From Burkholderiaceae bacterium (GTDB lineage Bacteria > Pseudomonadota > Gammaproteobacteria > Burkholderiales > Burkholderiaceae_C): DNA of 14,362 bases. Each line of letters starts with the position of its first letter. Positions within the stretch are counted from its first letter, which is position 1. The notes beneath the pieces were generated by a model, which was not told the DNA's origin, ran no database searches, and saw only the letters and a program-made list of their open reading frames with translations. Where the stretch lies: NCBI GenBank assembly GCA_025458585.1, contig JALOSD010000189.1, positions 1 to 14,362 on the forward strand, in the 5' to 3' direction. The translations under genes and the position numbers were made by a program. Shown one piece after another: positions 7,547 through 14,362 of the stretch.

Positions 7547-9073
7547 ATGGACAAGACCATTCCGATCGTCGCCAACCCCGCCGGGTTGAATGCCGACGGC
7601 CTGGGTTGCCATTCGGGCAAGGAGCAGCTGCTCGCCGCGTCGCAGGCCGCCGGCAAGAGCGAGACGCTCGAGCGCTACGCCGCCGACTACCCCAAGGGCC
7701 CGCACGACCAGCCGCAGAGCATGTGCCCGGCGTTCGGCTCGCTGCGCGTGGGGCTGCGCATGCGCCGCACGCAGACGATCCTGTCGGGCTCGGCGTGCTG
7801 CGTGTACGGGCTGACCTTCACGAGCCACTTCTACGGCGCGCGCCGCCCCGTCGGCTACGTGCCCTTCAACAGCGAGACGCTCGTCACGGGCAAGCTGTTC
7901 GAGGACATCCGCGAAGCCGTCTACGCGCAGGCCGACCCGGCCCAGCTCGACGCCATCGTCATCATCAACCTGTGCGTGCCCACGGCCAGCGGCGTGCCGC
8001 TGCAGCTGCTGCCGAAGGACATCGACGGCGTGCGCATCATCGGCATCGACGTGCCGGGCTTCGGCGTGCCGACGCATGCCGAGGCGAAGGACGTGCTTGC
8101 CGGCGCGATGCTGAAGTACGCGCGCGCCGAGGTGATGGCCGGCCCGGTGCAGGCGCCGGCGAACGCCCGCGCCTCGGGCAAACCCACCGTGACGCTGCTC
8201 GGCGAGGTGTTCCCCGCCGACCCGGTGGGCATCGGCATGCTGCTCGCCCCGCTCGGCCTGGCCGCCGGCCCGGTGGTGCCGACGCGCGAGTGGCGCGAGC
8301 TCTACGCCGCGCTCGACGGCTCGGTCGTCGCTGCGCTGCATCCGTTCTACACCGCGAGCATCCGCGAGTTCGAGGCCGCCGGCCGACCGATCGTCGGCTC
8401 GGCACCGGTCGGTCACGACGGCACCGAGGCCTGGCTGCAGGCGATCGGTGACGCCATGAACGTGCCGCAGGCGCAGATCGACGCGTCGAAGAACCAGTGG
8501 CTGCCGGCGATCCGCGGCGCGCTCGCGAAGACGCCGATCAAGGGCCGCATCACGCTGTCGGGCTACGAAGGCTCGGAACTGCTCGTCGGGCGCCTGCTCG
8601 TCGAGAGCGGCGCCGACCTGCGCTACGTCGGCACGGCCTGCCCGCGCACGCCGTGGAGCGACGCGGACCGCCAGTGGCTCGAGGCGCGCGGCGTGCGCGT
8701 GCAGTACCGCGCGTCGCTCGAGCAGGACCTGGCGGCGATGCACGAGTTCGAGCCCGACCTCGCGATCGGCACCACGCCCGTCGTGCAGGAGGCCAAGCAG
8801 CACCGCATTCCGGCGCTGTACTTCACGAACCTGATCTCGGCGCGCCCGCTGATGGGCATCGCTGGCGCAGGCTCGCTCGCGCAGGTGATCAACGCGGCGA
8901 TCGCGAACAAGGCGCGCTTCGACACGATGAGCGAGTTCTTCGGTGACACGGGTTCGGGCGATCGCGCCGGCGTCTGGGAAGACACGCCGACGCTGCGTCC
9001 CGAGTTCCGCGCCGAGGTCCGGCGCCAGGCCGAGAAAGCGGCCAAGCGGCGTCAGGCCGAACAGATGATCTAG
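7547..9073 (+). CDS. bchY: chlorophyllide a reductase subunit BchY
   Basis: BchY is one half of the NifDK-like catalytic component of chlorophyllide oxidoreductase, which reduces the C7=C8 bond of ring B. It is 508 residues, close to the family's roughly 500. GLGCHSGKEQLLAA (18-31) is the BchY N-terminal signature. Cysteines at 60 (SMCPAFGS), 85 (SACCVYG) and 143 (INLCVPT) sit where three BchY ligands of the bridging [4Fe-4S] cluster are expected, with BchZ Cys35 the fourth. It starts 11 bases after the bchX stop with only a weak TGAGG ahead, so it probably depends on coupling to bchX. Because of the bchX frameshift, the frame opened at 6572 continues without a stop into bchY. Confidence 0.95.
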   Translation: MDKTIPIVANPAGLNADGLGCHSGKEQLLAASQAAGKSETLERYAADYPKGPHDQPQSMCPAFGSLRVGLRMRRTQTILSGSACCVYGLTFTSHFYGARRPVGYVPFNSETLVTGKLFEDIREAVYAQADPAQLDAIVIINLCVPTASGVPLQLLPKDIDGVRIIGIDVPGFGVPTHAEAKDVLAGAMLKYARAEVMAGPVQAPANARASGKPTVTLLGEVFPADPVGIGMLLAPLGLAAGPVVPTREWRELYAALDGSVVAALHPFYTASIREFEAAGRPIVGSAPVGHDGTEAWLQAIGDAMNVPQAQIDASKNQWLPAIRGALAKTPIKGRITLSGYEGSELLVGRLLVESGADLRYVGTACPRTPWSDADRQWLEARGVRVQYRASLEQDLAAMHEFEPDLAIGTTPVVQEAKQHRIPALYFTNLISARPLMGIAGAGSLAQVINAAIANKARFDTMSEFFGDTGSGDRAGVWEDTPTLRPEFRAEVRRQAEKAAKRRQAEQMI

Positions 9074-9086
9074 GCGGAGACAGGCG

Positions 9087-10559
9087 ATGTTCGTCCTCGA
9101 CCACGATCGCGCCGGCGGCTACTGGGGAGCCGTCTACGTGTTCACGGCCATCAAGGGCCTGCAGGTCGTGATCGACGGTCCGGTGGGCTGCGAGAACCTG
9201 CCGGTGACCTCGGTGCTGCACTACACCGACGCGCTGCCGCCGCACGAGCTGCCGATCGTCGTCACCGGCCTGGCCGAAGAGGAACTGGGCCGCGACGGCA
9301 CCGAAGGCGCGATGAAGCGCGCGCACTCGGTGCTCGACCCCGACCTGCCGGCGGTCGTCGTCACCGGCTCGATCGCCGAGATGATCGGCGGCGGGGTGAC
9401 GCCCGAAGGCACCAACCTGCTGCGTTTCCTGCCGCGCACGATCGACGAGGACCAGTGGCAGGCCGCCAACCGCGCGATGTACTGGCTGTGGACCGAGTAC
9501 GGGCCCGGTCGCAAGGTGCCGCAGCGCGACCGCCAGCCTGGCGAGAAGCCGCGCGTGAACATCATCGGCCCCTGCTACGGCACGTTCAACATGCCGAGCG
9601 ACCTCGCCGAGATCCGCCGCCTGGTCGAAGGCATCGGCTGCGAGATCAACATGGTGTTCCCGCTCGGCAGCCACCTGGCCGACGTGGCCAAGCTGGCGAA
9701 CGCCGACGTCAACATCTGCATGTACCGCGAGTTCGGCCGCATGCTGTGCGAGGCGCTCGAGCGCCCGTACCTGCAGGCGCCGATCGGGCTGCACAGCACG
9801 ACCGCGTTCCTGCGCGAGCTGGGCAGGCTCACGGGCCTCGACCCCGAGCCCTTCATCGAGCGCGAGAAGCACACCACGATCAAGCCGATCTGGGACCTGT
9901 GGCGCTCGGTGACGCAGGATTTCTTCGGCACCGCGAGCTTCGCCGTGGTGGCCAACGAGACCTACACCCGTGGCCTGCGCCACTTCCTCGAGGACGAGCT
10001 CGGCCTGCCGTGCAACTTCGCGGTGCCGCGCAAGCCCGGCGAGAAGACGAACAACGCCGAGGTGCGCAAGCTGGTGCACGAGCAGGCGCCGCTCGTGATG
10101 TTCGGCAGCTACAACGAACGCATGTACCTGGCCGAGCGCGGCAGCGGCGGGCGCCCCGGCATGAGCAGCGCGTACATCCCGGCGTCGTTCCCGGGCGCGA
10201 TCATCCGCCGCGCCACCGGCACGCCGTTCATGGGCTACGCCGGCGCGACCTACGTCGTGCAGGAGTTCTGCAACGCGCTGTTCGACGCCCTCTTCCACAT
10301 CCTGCCGCTGGGCACCGAGCTCGACCGCGTCGACGCGACGCCGGCACGCCTGGGCGAAGGACACAGCAAGGCGTGGACCGCCGAAGCGCAGCGCCTGCTC
10401 TCCGAACTCGTGCAGCGCGAGCCGGTGCTGGTGCAGATCTCGGCCGCCAAGCGGCTGCGCGACCGCGCCGAGCACGATGCCCGGCAGGCGGGCGAGGACA
10501 TGGTCACGGCCGAGCGCGTGGCGCGCGCGCAGCGCGCGCTGCAGGGGCAGCCGGCATGA
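9087..10559 (+). CDS. bchZ: chlorophyllide a reductase subunit BchZ
   Basis: BchZ pairs with BchY in the catalytic tetramer of chlorophyllide oxidoreductase. It is 490 residues, the normal size. The N-terminus MFVLDHDRAGGYWGAVY, GPVGCENLPVTS with Cys35 (cluster ligand), and IIGPCYGTFNMPSDL are typical. The C-terminus carries the conserved protochlorophyllide-reductase-like tail helix. The gene follows bchY after 13 bases that contain GGAG. Its TGA overlaps an ATG in the pufB frame, and pufB follows within 29 bases, so bch and puf genes are likely transcribed together. No damage is visible. Confidence 0.95.
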   Translation: MFVLDHDRAGGYWGAVYVFTAIKGLQVVIDGPVGCENLPVTSVLHYTDALPPHELPIVVTGLAEEELGRDGTEGAMKRAHSVLDPDLPAVVVTGSIAEMIGGGVTPEGTNLLRFLPRTIDEDQWQAANRAMYWLWTEYGPGRKVPQRDRQPGEKPRVNIIGPCYGTFNMPSDLAEIRRLVEGIGCEINMVFPLGSHLADVAKLANADVNICMYREFGRMLCEALERPYLQAPIGLHSTTAFLRELGRLTGLDPEPFIEREKHTTIKPIWDLWRSVTQDFFGTASFAVVANETYTRGLRHFLEDELGLPCNFAVPRKPGEKTNNAEVRKLVHEQAPLVMFGSYNERMYLAERGSGGRPGMSSAYIPASFPGAIIRRATGTPFMGYAGATYVVQEFCNALFDALFHILPLGTELDRVDATPARLGEGHSKAWTAEAQRLLSELVQREPVLVQISAAKRLRDRAEHDARQAGEDMVTAERVARAQRALQGQPA

Positions 10560-10575
10560 ACGGCAAGGCCCGAAC

Positions 10576-10581
10576 GGAGGT
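10576..10581 (+). promoter_or_regulatory. Shine-Dalgarno of pufB
   Basis: GGAGGT, seven bases before the ATG at 10589. It decides the pufB start against an in-frame ATG at 10556 that overlaps the bchZ stop and would add 11 residues. Confidence 0.8.
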
Positions 10582-10588
10582 AATTGAA

Positions 10589-10819
10589 ATGGCTGACTCG
10601 AGGGACGGCTCCCTTTCCGGACTCACGGATACGGAAGCCAAGGAGTTCCACGGCATCTTCATGACGAGCTTCATCATCTTCACCGTGATCGCCGTGATCG
10701 CGCACTTCCTGGCCTGGCAATGGCGGCCGTGGCTGCCCGGCGAGGGTGGCTATGCGTCGATCGTGCACGACGCCAAGGACGTGGTGACGGCCTACCTGGC
10801 CGTGGCGTTCAGCGCTTAA
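10589..10819 (+). CDS. pufB: light-harvesting complex 1 beta subunit PufB
   Basis: This 76-residue LH1 beta polypeptide has one membrane helix (about 23-46) and binds bacteriochlorophyll in the ring around the reaction centre. SLSGLTDTEAKEFHGIF is the classic beta N-terminal domain with His21. His39 in AVIAHFLAW is the magnesium ligand, and WRPWLPG marks the periplasmic interface. Many LH1 beta chains stop near there; this one has about 25 more residues (EGGYASIVHDAK... ending AFSA) with a mildly hydrophobic end. pufQ, which lies between bchZ and pufB in Rhodobacter, is absent. Confidence 0.95.
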   Translation: MADSRDGSLSGLTDTEAKEFHGIFMTSFIIFTVIAVIAHFLAWQWRPWLPGEGGYASIVHDAKDVVTAYLAVAFSA

Positions 10820-10831
10820 GGAGGCAACGAC

Positions 10832-11035
10832 ATGTGGCGAGTTTGGACTCTTTTCGATCCGCGTCGGACGCTGATCGCGCTTTTCACGTTCCTGTTCGTG
10901 CTGGCGCTCATCATCCACTTCATCCTGTTGAGCACCACGCGCTTCAACTGGCTGGAAGGGGCACCGGCGAAGAAGACGGCCGAAGTGCAGACGACGACCA
11001 CGCAAGTGGCTTCGCTGCCGAGCAGCAAGCCGTAA
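10832..11035 (+). CDS. pufA: light-harvesting complex 1 alpha subunit PufA
   Basis: This is a 67-residue LH1 alpha polypeptide. MWRVWTLFDPRRT is the typical cytoplasmic N-terminus. A single helix spans about 13-34, with His29 (ALIIHFILL) as the bacteriochlorophyll ligand, followed by FNWLEG. The hydrophilic tail is rich in Thr, Ala and Ser. AAGGAGG (10818-10824) lies seven bases ahead of the ATG and overlaps the pufB stop, so the two subunits are coupled and strongly translated. Confidence 0.96.
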   Translation: MWRVWTLFDPRRTLIALFTFLFVLALIIHFILLSTTRFNWLEGAPAKKTAEVQTTTTQVASLPSSKP

Positions 11036-11064
11036 GCGGTCGACGGCAAGACCGGCGACGGGGC

Positions 11065-11081
11065 CCGGACCGACGGTCCGG
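11065..11081 (+). other. pufA-pufL intercistronic hairpin
   Basis: CCGGACC and GGTCCGG form a perfect 7-bp stem with a GAC loop in the 115-bp gap between pufA and pufL. In Rhodobacter, hairpins here protect the upstream pufBA mRNA from 3' decay, giving LH1 in excess over the reaction centre. The same role is inferred here from position. Confidence 0.6.
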
Positions 11082-11150
11082 CTCCGCCGCCCACTACAAC
11101 GATCCGCCGGGGGCCGTCCAGCCCCGGCGTCCCGACACGGGGATGTGATC

Positions 11151-11975
11151 ATGGCGATGCTCAGCTTTGAACGAAAGTACCGCGTCCGCGGCGGCACCTT
11201 GATCGGAGGCGACCTGTTCGACTTCTGGGTCGGGCCGTTCTACGTCGGCTTCTTCGGTGTCACGACGATCTTCTTCTCGCTCGTGGGCACGCTGCTGATC
11301 GTCTGGGGCGCCTCGCAGGGGCCGACCTGGAACCTGTGGCAGATCAACATCGCCCCGCCCGACCTGAAGTACGGGCTCGGTTTCGCGCCGCTGATGGAAG
11401 GCGGCCTGTGGCAATTGATCACGGTGTGCGCGATCGGCGCCTTCGTCTCGTGGATGCTGCGCGAGGTCGAGATCTGCCGCAAGCTCGGCATGGGCTTGCA
11501 CGTGCCGTTCGCGTTCGGCGTCGCGATCTTCGCCTACGTCACGCTCGTCGTGTTCCGCCCGGTGCTGCTCGGCGCCTGGGGACACGGCTTCCCGTACGGC
11601 ATCTTCAGCCACCTCGACTGGGTGTCGAACGTCGGGTACCAGTACCTGCACTTCCACTACAACCCGGCGCACATGATCGCGATCAGCTTCTTCTTCGCGA
11701 CCACGTTCGCCCTGTCCCTGCACGGCGCTCTGATCCTGTCGGTGACGAACCCGAAGAAGGGCGAGCCGCTGAAGAACGCCGAGCACGAGAACACCTTCTT
11801 CCGCGACGCGATCGGCTACTCGATCGGCGCGCTGGGCATCCACCGCCTGGGCCTGTTCCTCGCGCTGTCGGCGGGGTTCTGGAGCGCCGTGTGCATCATC
11901 ATCAGCGGCCCGTTCTGGACCCGCGGCTGGCCCGAGTGGTGGGGCTGGTGGCTGAACCTGCCGATCTGGCGCTGA
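11151..11975 (+). CDS. pufL: photosynthetic reaction centre L subunit PufL
   Basis: This 274-residue subunit has five membrane helices and binds the special pair, accessory bacteriochlorophyll, bacteriopheophytin and QB. The start MAMLSFERKYRVRGGT is the canonical L N-terminus; a GTG two codons earlier is rejected. Ligands counted from the initiator Met: His154 in SHLDW, His174 in NPAHM (special pair), His191 and His231 (iron). Around QB the motif is HENTFFRD: Glu213 is present, but the next residue is Asn214 where Rhodobacter sphaeroides has Asp (L213). It is followed by pufM after 19 bases. Confidence 0.97.
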   Translation: MAMLSFERKYRVRGGTLIGGDLFDFWVGPFYVGFFGVTTIFFSLVGTLLIVWGASQGPTWNLWQINIAPPDLKYGLGFAPLMEGGLWQLITVCAIGAFVSWMLREVEICRKLGMGLHVPFAFGVAIFAYVTLVVFRPVLLGAWGHGFPYGIFSHLDWVSNVGYQYLHFHYNPAHMIAISFFFATTFALSLHGALILSVTNPKKGEPLKNAEHENTFFRDAIGYSIGALGIHRLGLFLALSAGFWSAVCIIISGPFWTRGWPEWWGWWLNLPIWR

Positions 11976-11994
11976 ACCCCGAGGAGCAAGCGAC

Positions 11995-12939
11995 ATGGCT
12001 GTCGAGTACCAGAACATCTTCACCCGCGTGCAGGTCGACGCGCCGTCCTACATGGGCGTGCCGCACGACCGTGGCCAGGCCGACCGGCTGGTCAAGCCGT
12101 TCCACTGGCACCTGCTTGGCAAGTTCGGCGACGCGCAGATCGGGCCGATCTACCTCGGGTTCTACGGCGTGGCGTCACTGATCTGCGGCTTCATCGCGAT
12201 CGAGATCATCGGCCTGAACATGCTCGCCTCGGTGAACTGGGATCCGATCCAGTTCGTGCGCCAGCTGTTCTGGCTCGCGCTCGAGCCACCGCCGCCGGAG
12301 TACGGGCTGCGCCTGCCGCCGTTGAACCAGGGCGGCTGGTGGCTGATGGCCGGCTTCTTCCTCACCGCGTCGATCCTGCTGTGGTGGGTGCGCATGTACC
12401 GGCGGGCACGCGCGCTCGGCCTGGGCACGCACGTCGCCTGGGCGTTCGCCGCCGCGATCTGGCTGTACCTGGTGCTCGGCTTCATCCGCCCGCTGCTGAT
12501 GGGCTCGTGGGCCGAGGCGGTGCCCTTCGGCATCTTCCCGCACCTGGACTGGACGGCCGCGTTCAGCATCCGCTACGGCAACCTGTTCTACAACCCGTTC
12601 CACGCCCTGTCGATCGCGTTCCTCTACGGCTCGACGCTGCTGTTCGCGATGCACGGCGCGACGATCCTCGCAGTGAGCCGCTTCGGCGGCGAGCGCGAGA
12701 TCGAGCACGTCGTCGACCGCGGCACGGCGCACGAGCGCGCCGCCCTGTTCTGGCGCTGGACGATGGGCTTCAACGCCACCGCCGAGTCGATCCACCGCTG
12801 GGCGTGGTGGTTCGCGGTGCTGTGCCCGCTGACGGGCGGCATCGGCATCCTGCTGACCGGCACCGTCGTCGACAACTGGTACCTGTGGGCGGTCAAGCAC
12901 GGCGTCGCACCGATGTACCCGGCGGTCTGGCCGACGACG
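11995..12939 (+). other. pufM: PufM portion of the fusion
   Basis: Residues 1 to about 315 form the M subunit with five helices, binding the special pair and QA. Ligands, one higher than Rhodobacter sphaeroides numbering: His183 (FPHLDW), His203 (PFHALS, special pair), His220, Glu235 and His267 (iron), Tyr211. Asp46 falls at the position before AQIG that is Asn (M44) in R. sphaeroides. The last M-like residues are NWYLWAVKHGVAPMYPAVWP. In relatives I expect roughly ten to fifteen more residues and then a stop. Confidence 0.93.
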
Positions 12940-14277
12940 CCGTGGCTGTTCGTGGCCGCGGCGGCCCTGATGCTCGCCGGCTGCGAACGCCCGCCGATGG
13001 AAACCCAGCAGATCGGCTATCGCGGCGTCGCGATGGAGTCGGTGACGAACCCGCGCATCACGGGGCCGATCGCCGCCGACAACGTCGCGCCGCCGGCAAC
13101 GCCGGCGGTGCCGAGCGACGGGCCGAAGGCGAAGGACGTCTACCAGAACGTGCAGGTGCTCGGCGACCTCAGCGTCGGCGAGTTCACGCGCCTGATGCTG
13201 GCGATCAGCAACTGGGTGTCGCCGCAGCAGCAGTGCACGTACTGCCACAAGGGCGAGAACTTCGCCGCCGACGACCTGTACACGAAGGTCGTCGCGCGCA
13301 AGATGCTCCAGATGACGCTGAACATCAACAGCCAGTGGACGCAGCACGTGGCCCAGACCGGCGTCACCTGCTACACCTGCCACCGCGGCCAGCCGGTACC
13401 GGCGAACGTCTGGTTCACGCAGCCACCGTCGGCGCAGGCGGCCCGCATGACCGGCAACGACTTCGGGCAGAACAGGGCCTCCGAGGTCGTGACCTACGCG
13501 TCGCTGCCGTACGACCCGTTCACGCCGTACCTGCTCGACAACCAGCCGATCCGCGTGATCGGCGGCACGCCTCTTCCTACCGGGCACGTCGCGAGCATCC
13601 AGCAAACCGAACTGACCTACGGCCTGATGACGCACATGTCCGACGGCCTCGGCGTCAACTGCACCTACTGCCACAACTCGCGCTCGTTCAAGGAGTGGGC
13701 CTCGAGCCCGCCGCAGCGCCTGACCGCGTGGCACGGCATCCGCATGGTGCGCGAGCTGAACAACGAGTACATCGTGCCGGTGACCGACGTCTTCCCGGCC
13801 CAGCGGCTCGGCCCGCTCGGCGACGTCGCGAAGGTCAACTGCGCGACGTGCCACAACGGCGTCAACAAGCCCCTCGGCGGCGTCAGCATGCTGAAGGACT
13901 ATCCTGAGCTGTCGGGCAAGGCGCCGGCGCAGGCCGCGGCGTCGCCGCCCCTGGCGACGCTGGTTCCGGGGCTGACGACGGTGTTCTTCGACGTCGACTC
14001 GGCCAAGCTGAGCGACCAGGCCCTCGCGACGCTCGCCAAGCTCGTCGAAACGGCGCCGCGCAAGGTGTTCGTCGTCTCGGGCTATCACTCGGCGTCCGGC
14101 CAGACGGGCCACAACGAGGAACTCGCGAAGGAGCGCGCCTTCGCGGTGCGTGACGCGCTGAACGCAGCCGGTGACGCGACGGTGCGGGTGGTGCTCGAGA
14201 AGCCGCAGCAGACGCAGGCCAACGTCGCCGGCGAGGACCCGCAGTCGCGCCGGGTCGAGATCCGGTCGGCGCGCTGA
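11995..14277 (+). CDS. pufM: fused reaction centre M subunit, tetraheme cytochrome subunit and OmpA-like domain (PufM-PufC-OmpA)
   Basis: One frame of 760 codons, with GAGGAG 8 bases before the ATG. Residues 1 to about 315 are a complete PufM. Residues from about 316 are PufC, starting inside its signal/lipobox segment (PWLFVAAAALMLAGC, Cys330) and holding four CxxCH motifs. About 655-757 is OmpA-like. No stop codon separates PufM from PufC. The only internal Met nearby (326) is four residues before the lipobox Cys, so PufC has no usable start of its own. The PufM C-terminus faces the periplasm, so the cytochrome would still be on its proper side if the 14-residue hydrophobic stretch does not cross the membrane. 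Signal peptidase II might cleave at Cys330 and give normal pieces, although the usual positively charged n-region is absent. It is either a real fusion or an in-frame deletion of the pufM end, the junction and the pufC start. The sequence may also be an assembly error. Confidence 0.85.
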   Translation: MAVEYQNIFTRVQVDAPSYMGVPHDRGQADRLVKPFHWHLLGKFGDAQIGPIYLGFYGVASLICGFIAIEIIGLNMLASVNWDPIQFVRQLFWLALEPPPPEYGLRLPPLNQGGWWLMAGFFLTASILLWWVRMYRRARALGLGTHVAWAFAAAIWLYLVLGFIRPLLMGSWAEAVPFGIFPHLDWTAAFSIRYGNLFYNPFHALSIAFLYGSTLLFAMHGATILAVSRFGGEREIEHVVDRGTAHERAALFWRWTMGFNATAESIHRWAWWFAVLCPLTGGIGILLTGTVVDNWYLWAVKHGVAPMYPAVWPTTPWLFVAAAALMLAGCERPPMETQQIGYRGVAMESVTNPRITGPIAADNVAPPATPAVPSDGPKAKDVYQNVQVLGDLSVGEFTRLMLAISNWVSPQQQCTYCHKGENFAADDLYTKVVARKMLQMTLNINSQWTQHVAQTGVTCYTCHRGQPVPANVWFTQPPSAQAARMTGNDFGQNRASEVVTYASLPYDPFTPYLLDNQPIRVIGGTPLPTGHVASIQQTELTYGLMTHMSDGLGVNCTYCHNSRSFKEWASSPPQRLTAWHGIRMVRELNNEYIVPVTDVFPAQRLGPLGDVAKVNCATCHNGVNKPLGGVSMLKDYPELSGKAPAQAAASPPLATLVPGLTTVFFDVDSAKLSDQALATLAKLVETAPRKVFVVSGYHSASGQTGHNEELAKERAFAVRDALNAAGDATVRVVLEKPQQTQANVAGEDPQSRRVEIRSAR
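12940..13923 (+). other. pufC: PufC portion of the fusion (tetraheme reaction-centre cytochrome)
   Basis: PufC re-reduces the oxidised special pair from periplasmic donors. The portion contains the lipobox LAGC (327-330) and ERPPMETQQIGYRG after it. The haem motifs are CTYCH (414-418), CYTCH (459-463), CTYCH (556-560) and CATCH (616-620). Met-rich helices before the motifs (RKMLQM, GLMTHM, GIRMV) supply likely axial ligands. The order and spacing match the Blastochloris viridis type. Its own initiation region and the n-region of its signal peptide are missing. Confidence 0.92.
13957..14277 (+). other. OmpA-like domain at the C-terminus of PufC
   Basis: After an Ala/Pro linker (about 641-654) comes an OmpA/MotB-like module: TTVFFDVDSAKLSDQALATL (661-680), VFVVSGYHSASG (691-702), NEELAKERAFAVRDAL (707-722) and SRRVEI (751-756). 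Such domains usually bind peptidoglycan. The Asp of the usual G-x-T-D-x-x-G loop is Ser699 here (GYHSASG), while the Arg that pairs with it appears kept (Arg714). Binding is therefore uncertain. Confidence 0.75.
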
Positions 14278-14311
14278 GCAACGGCCACGGCGCACATATG
14301 GCGCCGACGTG

Positions 14312-14333
14312 GCGGCCGCCTGCGGGCGGCCGC
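14312..14333 (+). terminator. terminator hairpin after the puf operon
   Basis: GCGGCCGCC (14312-14320), loop TGCG, GGCGGCCGC (14325-14333): a perfect 9-bp stem followed by TGCCTTT. It begins 35 bases after the stop of the fused gene. The T tract is short, as is common at high GC. A smaller 5-bp dyad (GGCGC, seven bases, GCGCC; 14289-14305) precedes it. Confidence 0.65.
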
Positions 14334-14362
14334 TGCCTTTGGCGAGCCCCGGACGGCGAGCC

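Noticed and set aside
10556..10588. Earlier in-frame ATG for pufB overlapping the bchZ stop
   Set aside because: The strong GGAGGT lies inside this stretch and points to the ATG at 10589; the added residues do not match LH1 beta chains.
11145..11150. GTG as an alternative pufL start
   Set aside because: It adds only Met-Ile to the canonical MAMLSFERKY N-terminus and worsens the spacing to any upstream purine-rich sequence.
12175..14295. A 706-codon open frame antisense to pufM-pufC
   Set aside because: It is a GC-driven shadow: stop codons are rare in alternate frames at this composition, its translation is rich in Arg/Ala/His/Val with no family motif, and the plus strand encodes unmistakable proteins.

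Overview
The window is high-GC DNA with the gene order bchC-bchX-bchY-bchZ-pufB-pufA-pufL-pufM-pufC on the plus strand. It encodes chlorin reduction, LH1, and a type II reaction centre with a bound tetraheme cytochrome. This order, a PufL very close to what I recall for Rubrivivax gelatinosus, and the absence of pufQ between bchZ and pufB suggest a purple phototrophic betaproteobacterium (Burkholderiales, Rubrivivax/Roseateles-like). The assignment is from remembered sequences, not from a search.

Layout. Positions 1-3395 (minus strand) hold a lipid-flavoured set: a WS/DGAT-family acyltransferase, then two alpha/beta hydrolases whose stop and start codons overlap; the second runs off the left edge. 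A divergent intergenic region (3396-3618) with a weak FNR-like site precedes a HemN-like radical SAM gene (3619-4968, plus). A small periplasmic cytochrome c gene lies convergent to it (5041-5340, minus). The 5347-5579 region holds two perfect TGT-N12-ACA (PpsR/CrtJ) boxes; the second covers a perfect -35 hexamer. From there bchC, X, Y, Z and pufB, A, L, M/C run as one tight array to 14277, closed by a strong GC hairpin at 14312-14333.

How they work together. BchXYZ (chlorophyllide oxidoreductase) and BchC complete the bacteriochlorin ring and the 3-acetyl group of bacteriochlorophyllide a. PufBA bind the pigment in LH1. PufLM form the reaction centre core, and PufC re-reduces the special pair. 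HemN would supply protoporphyrinogen under low oxygen. The boxes upstream of bchC suggest oxygen/redox repression of the whole array.

The window departs from a textbook cluster in several ways. bchX is frameshifted and lacks about 17 residues after its P-loop half. The cytochrome c keeps its fold but has lost the CxxCH haem motif. pufM and pufC form one 760-codon reading frame with no stop and no usable pufC start between them. That product also carries an OmpA-like domain after the fourth haem motif. Three deletion-like changes within 8 kb suggest either decay of a photosynthesis cluster or a systematic assembly problem, and the sequence alone cannot separate these. The PufM-PufC-OmpA chain, if real, is the most novel object here.
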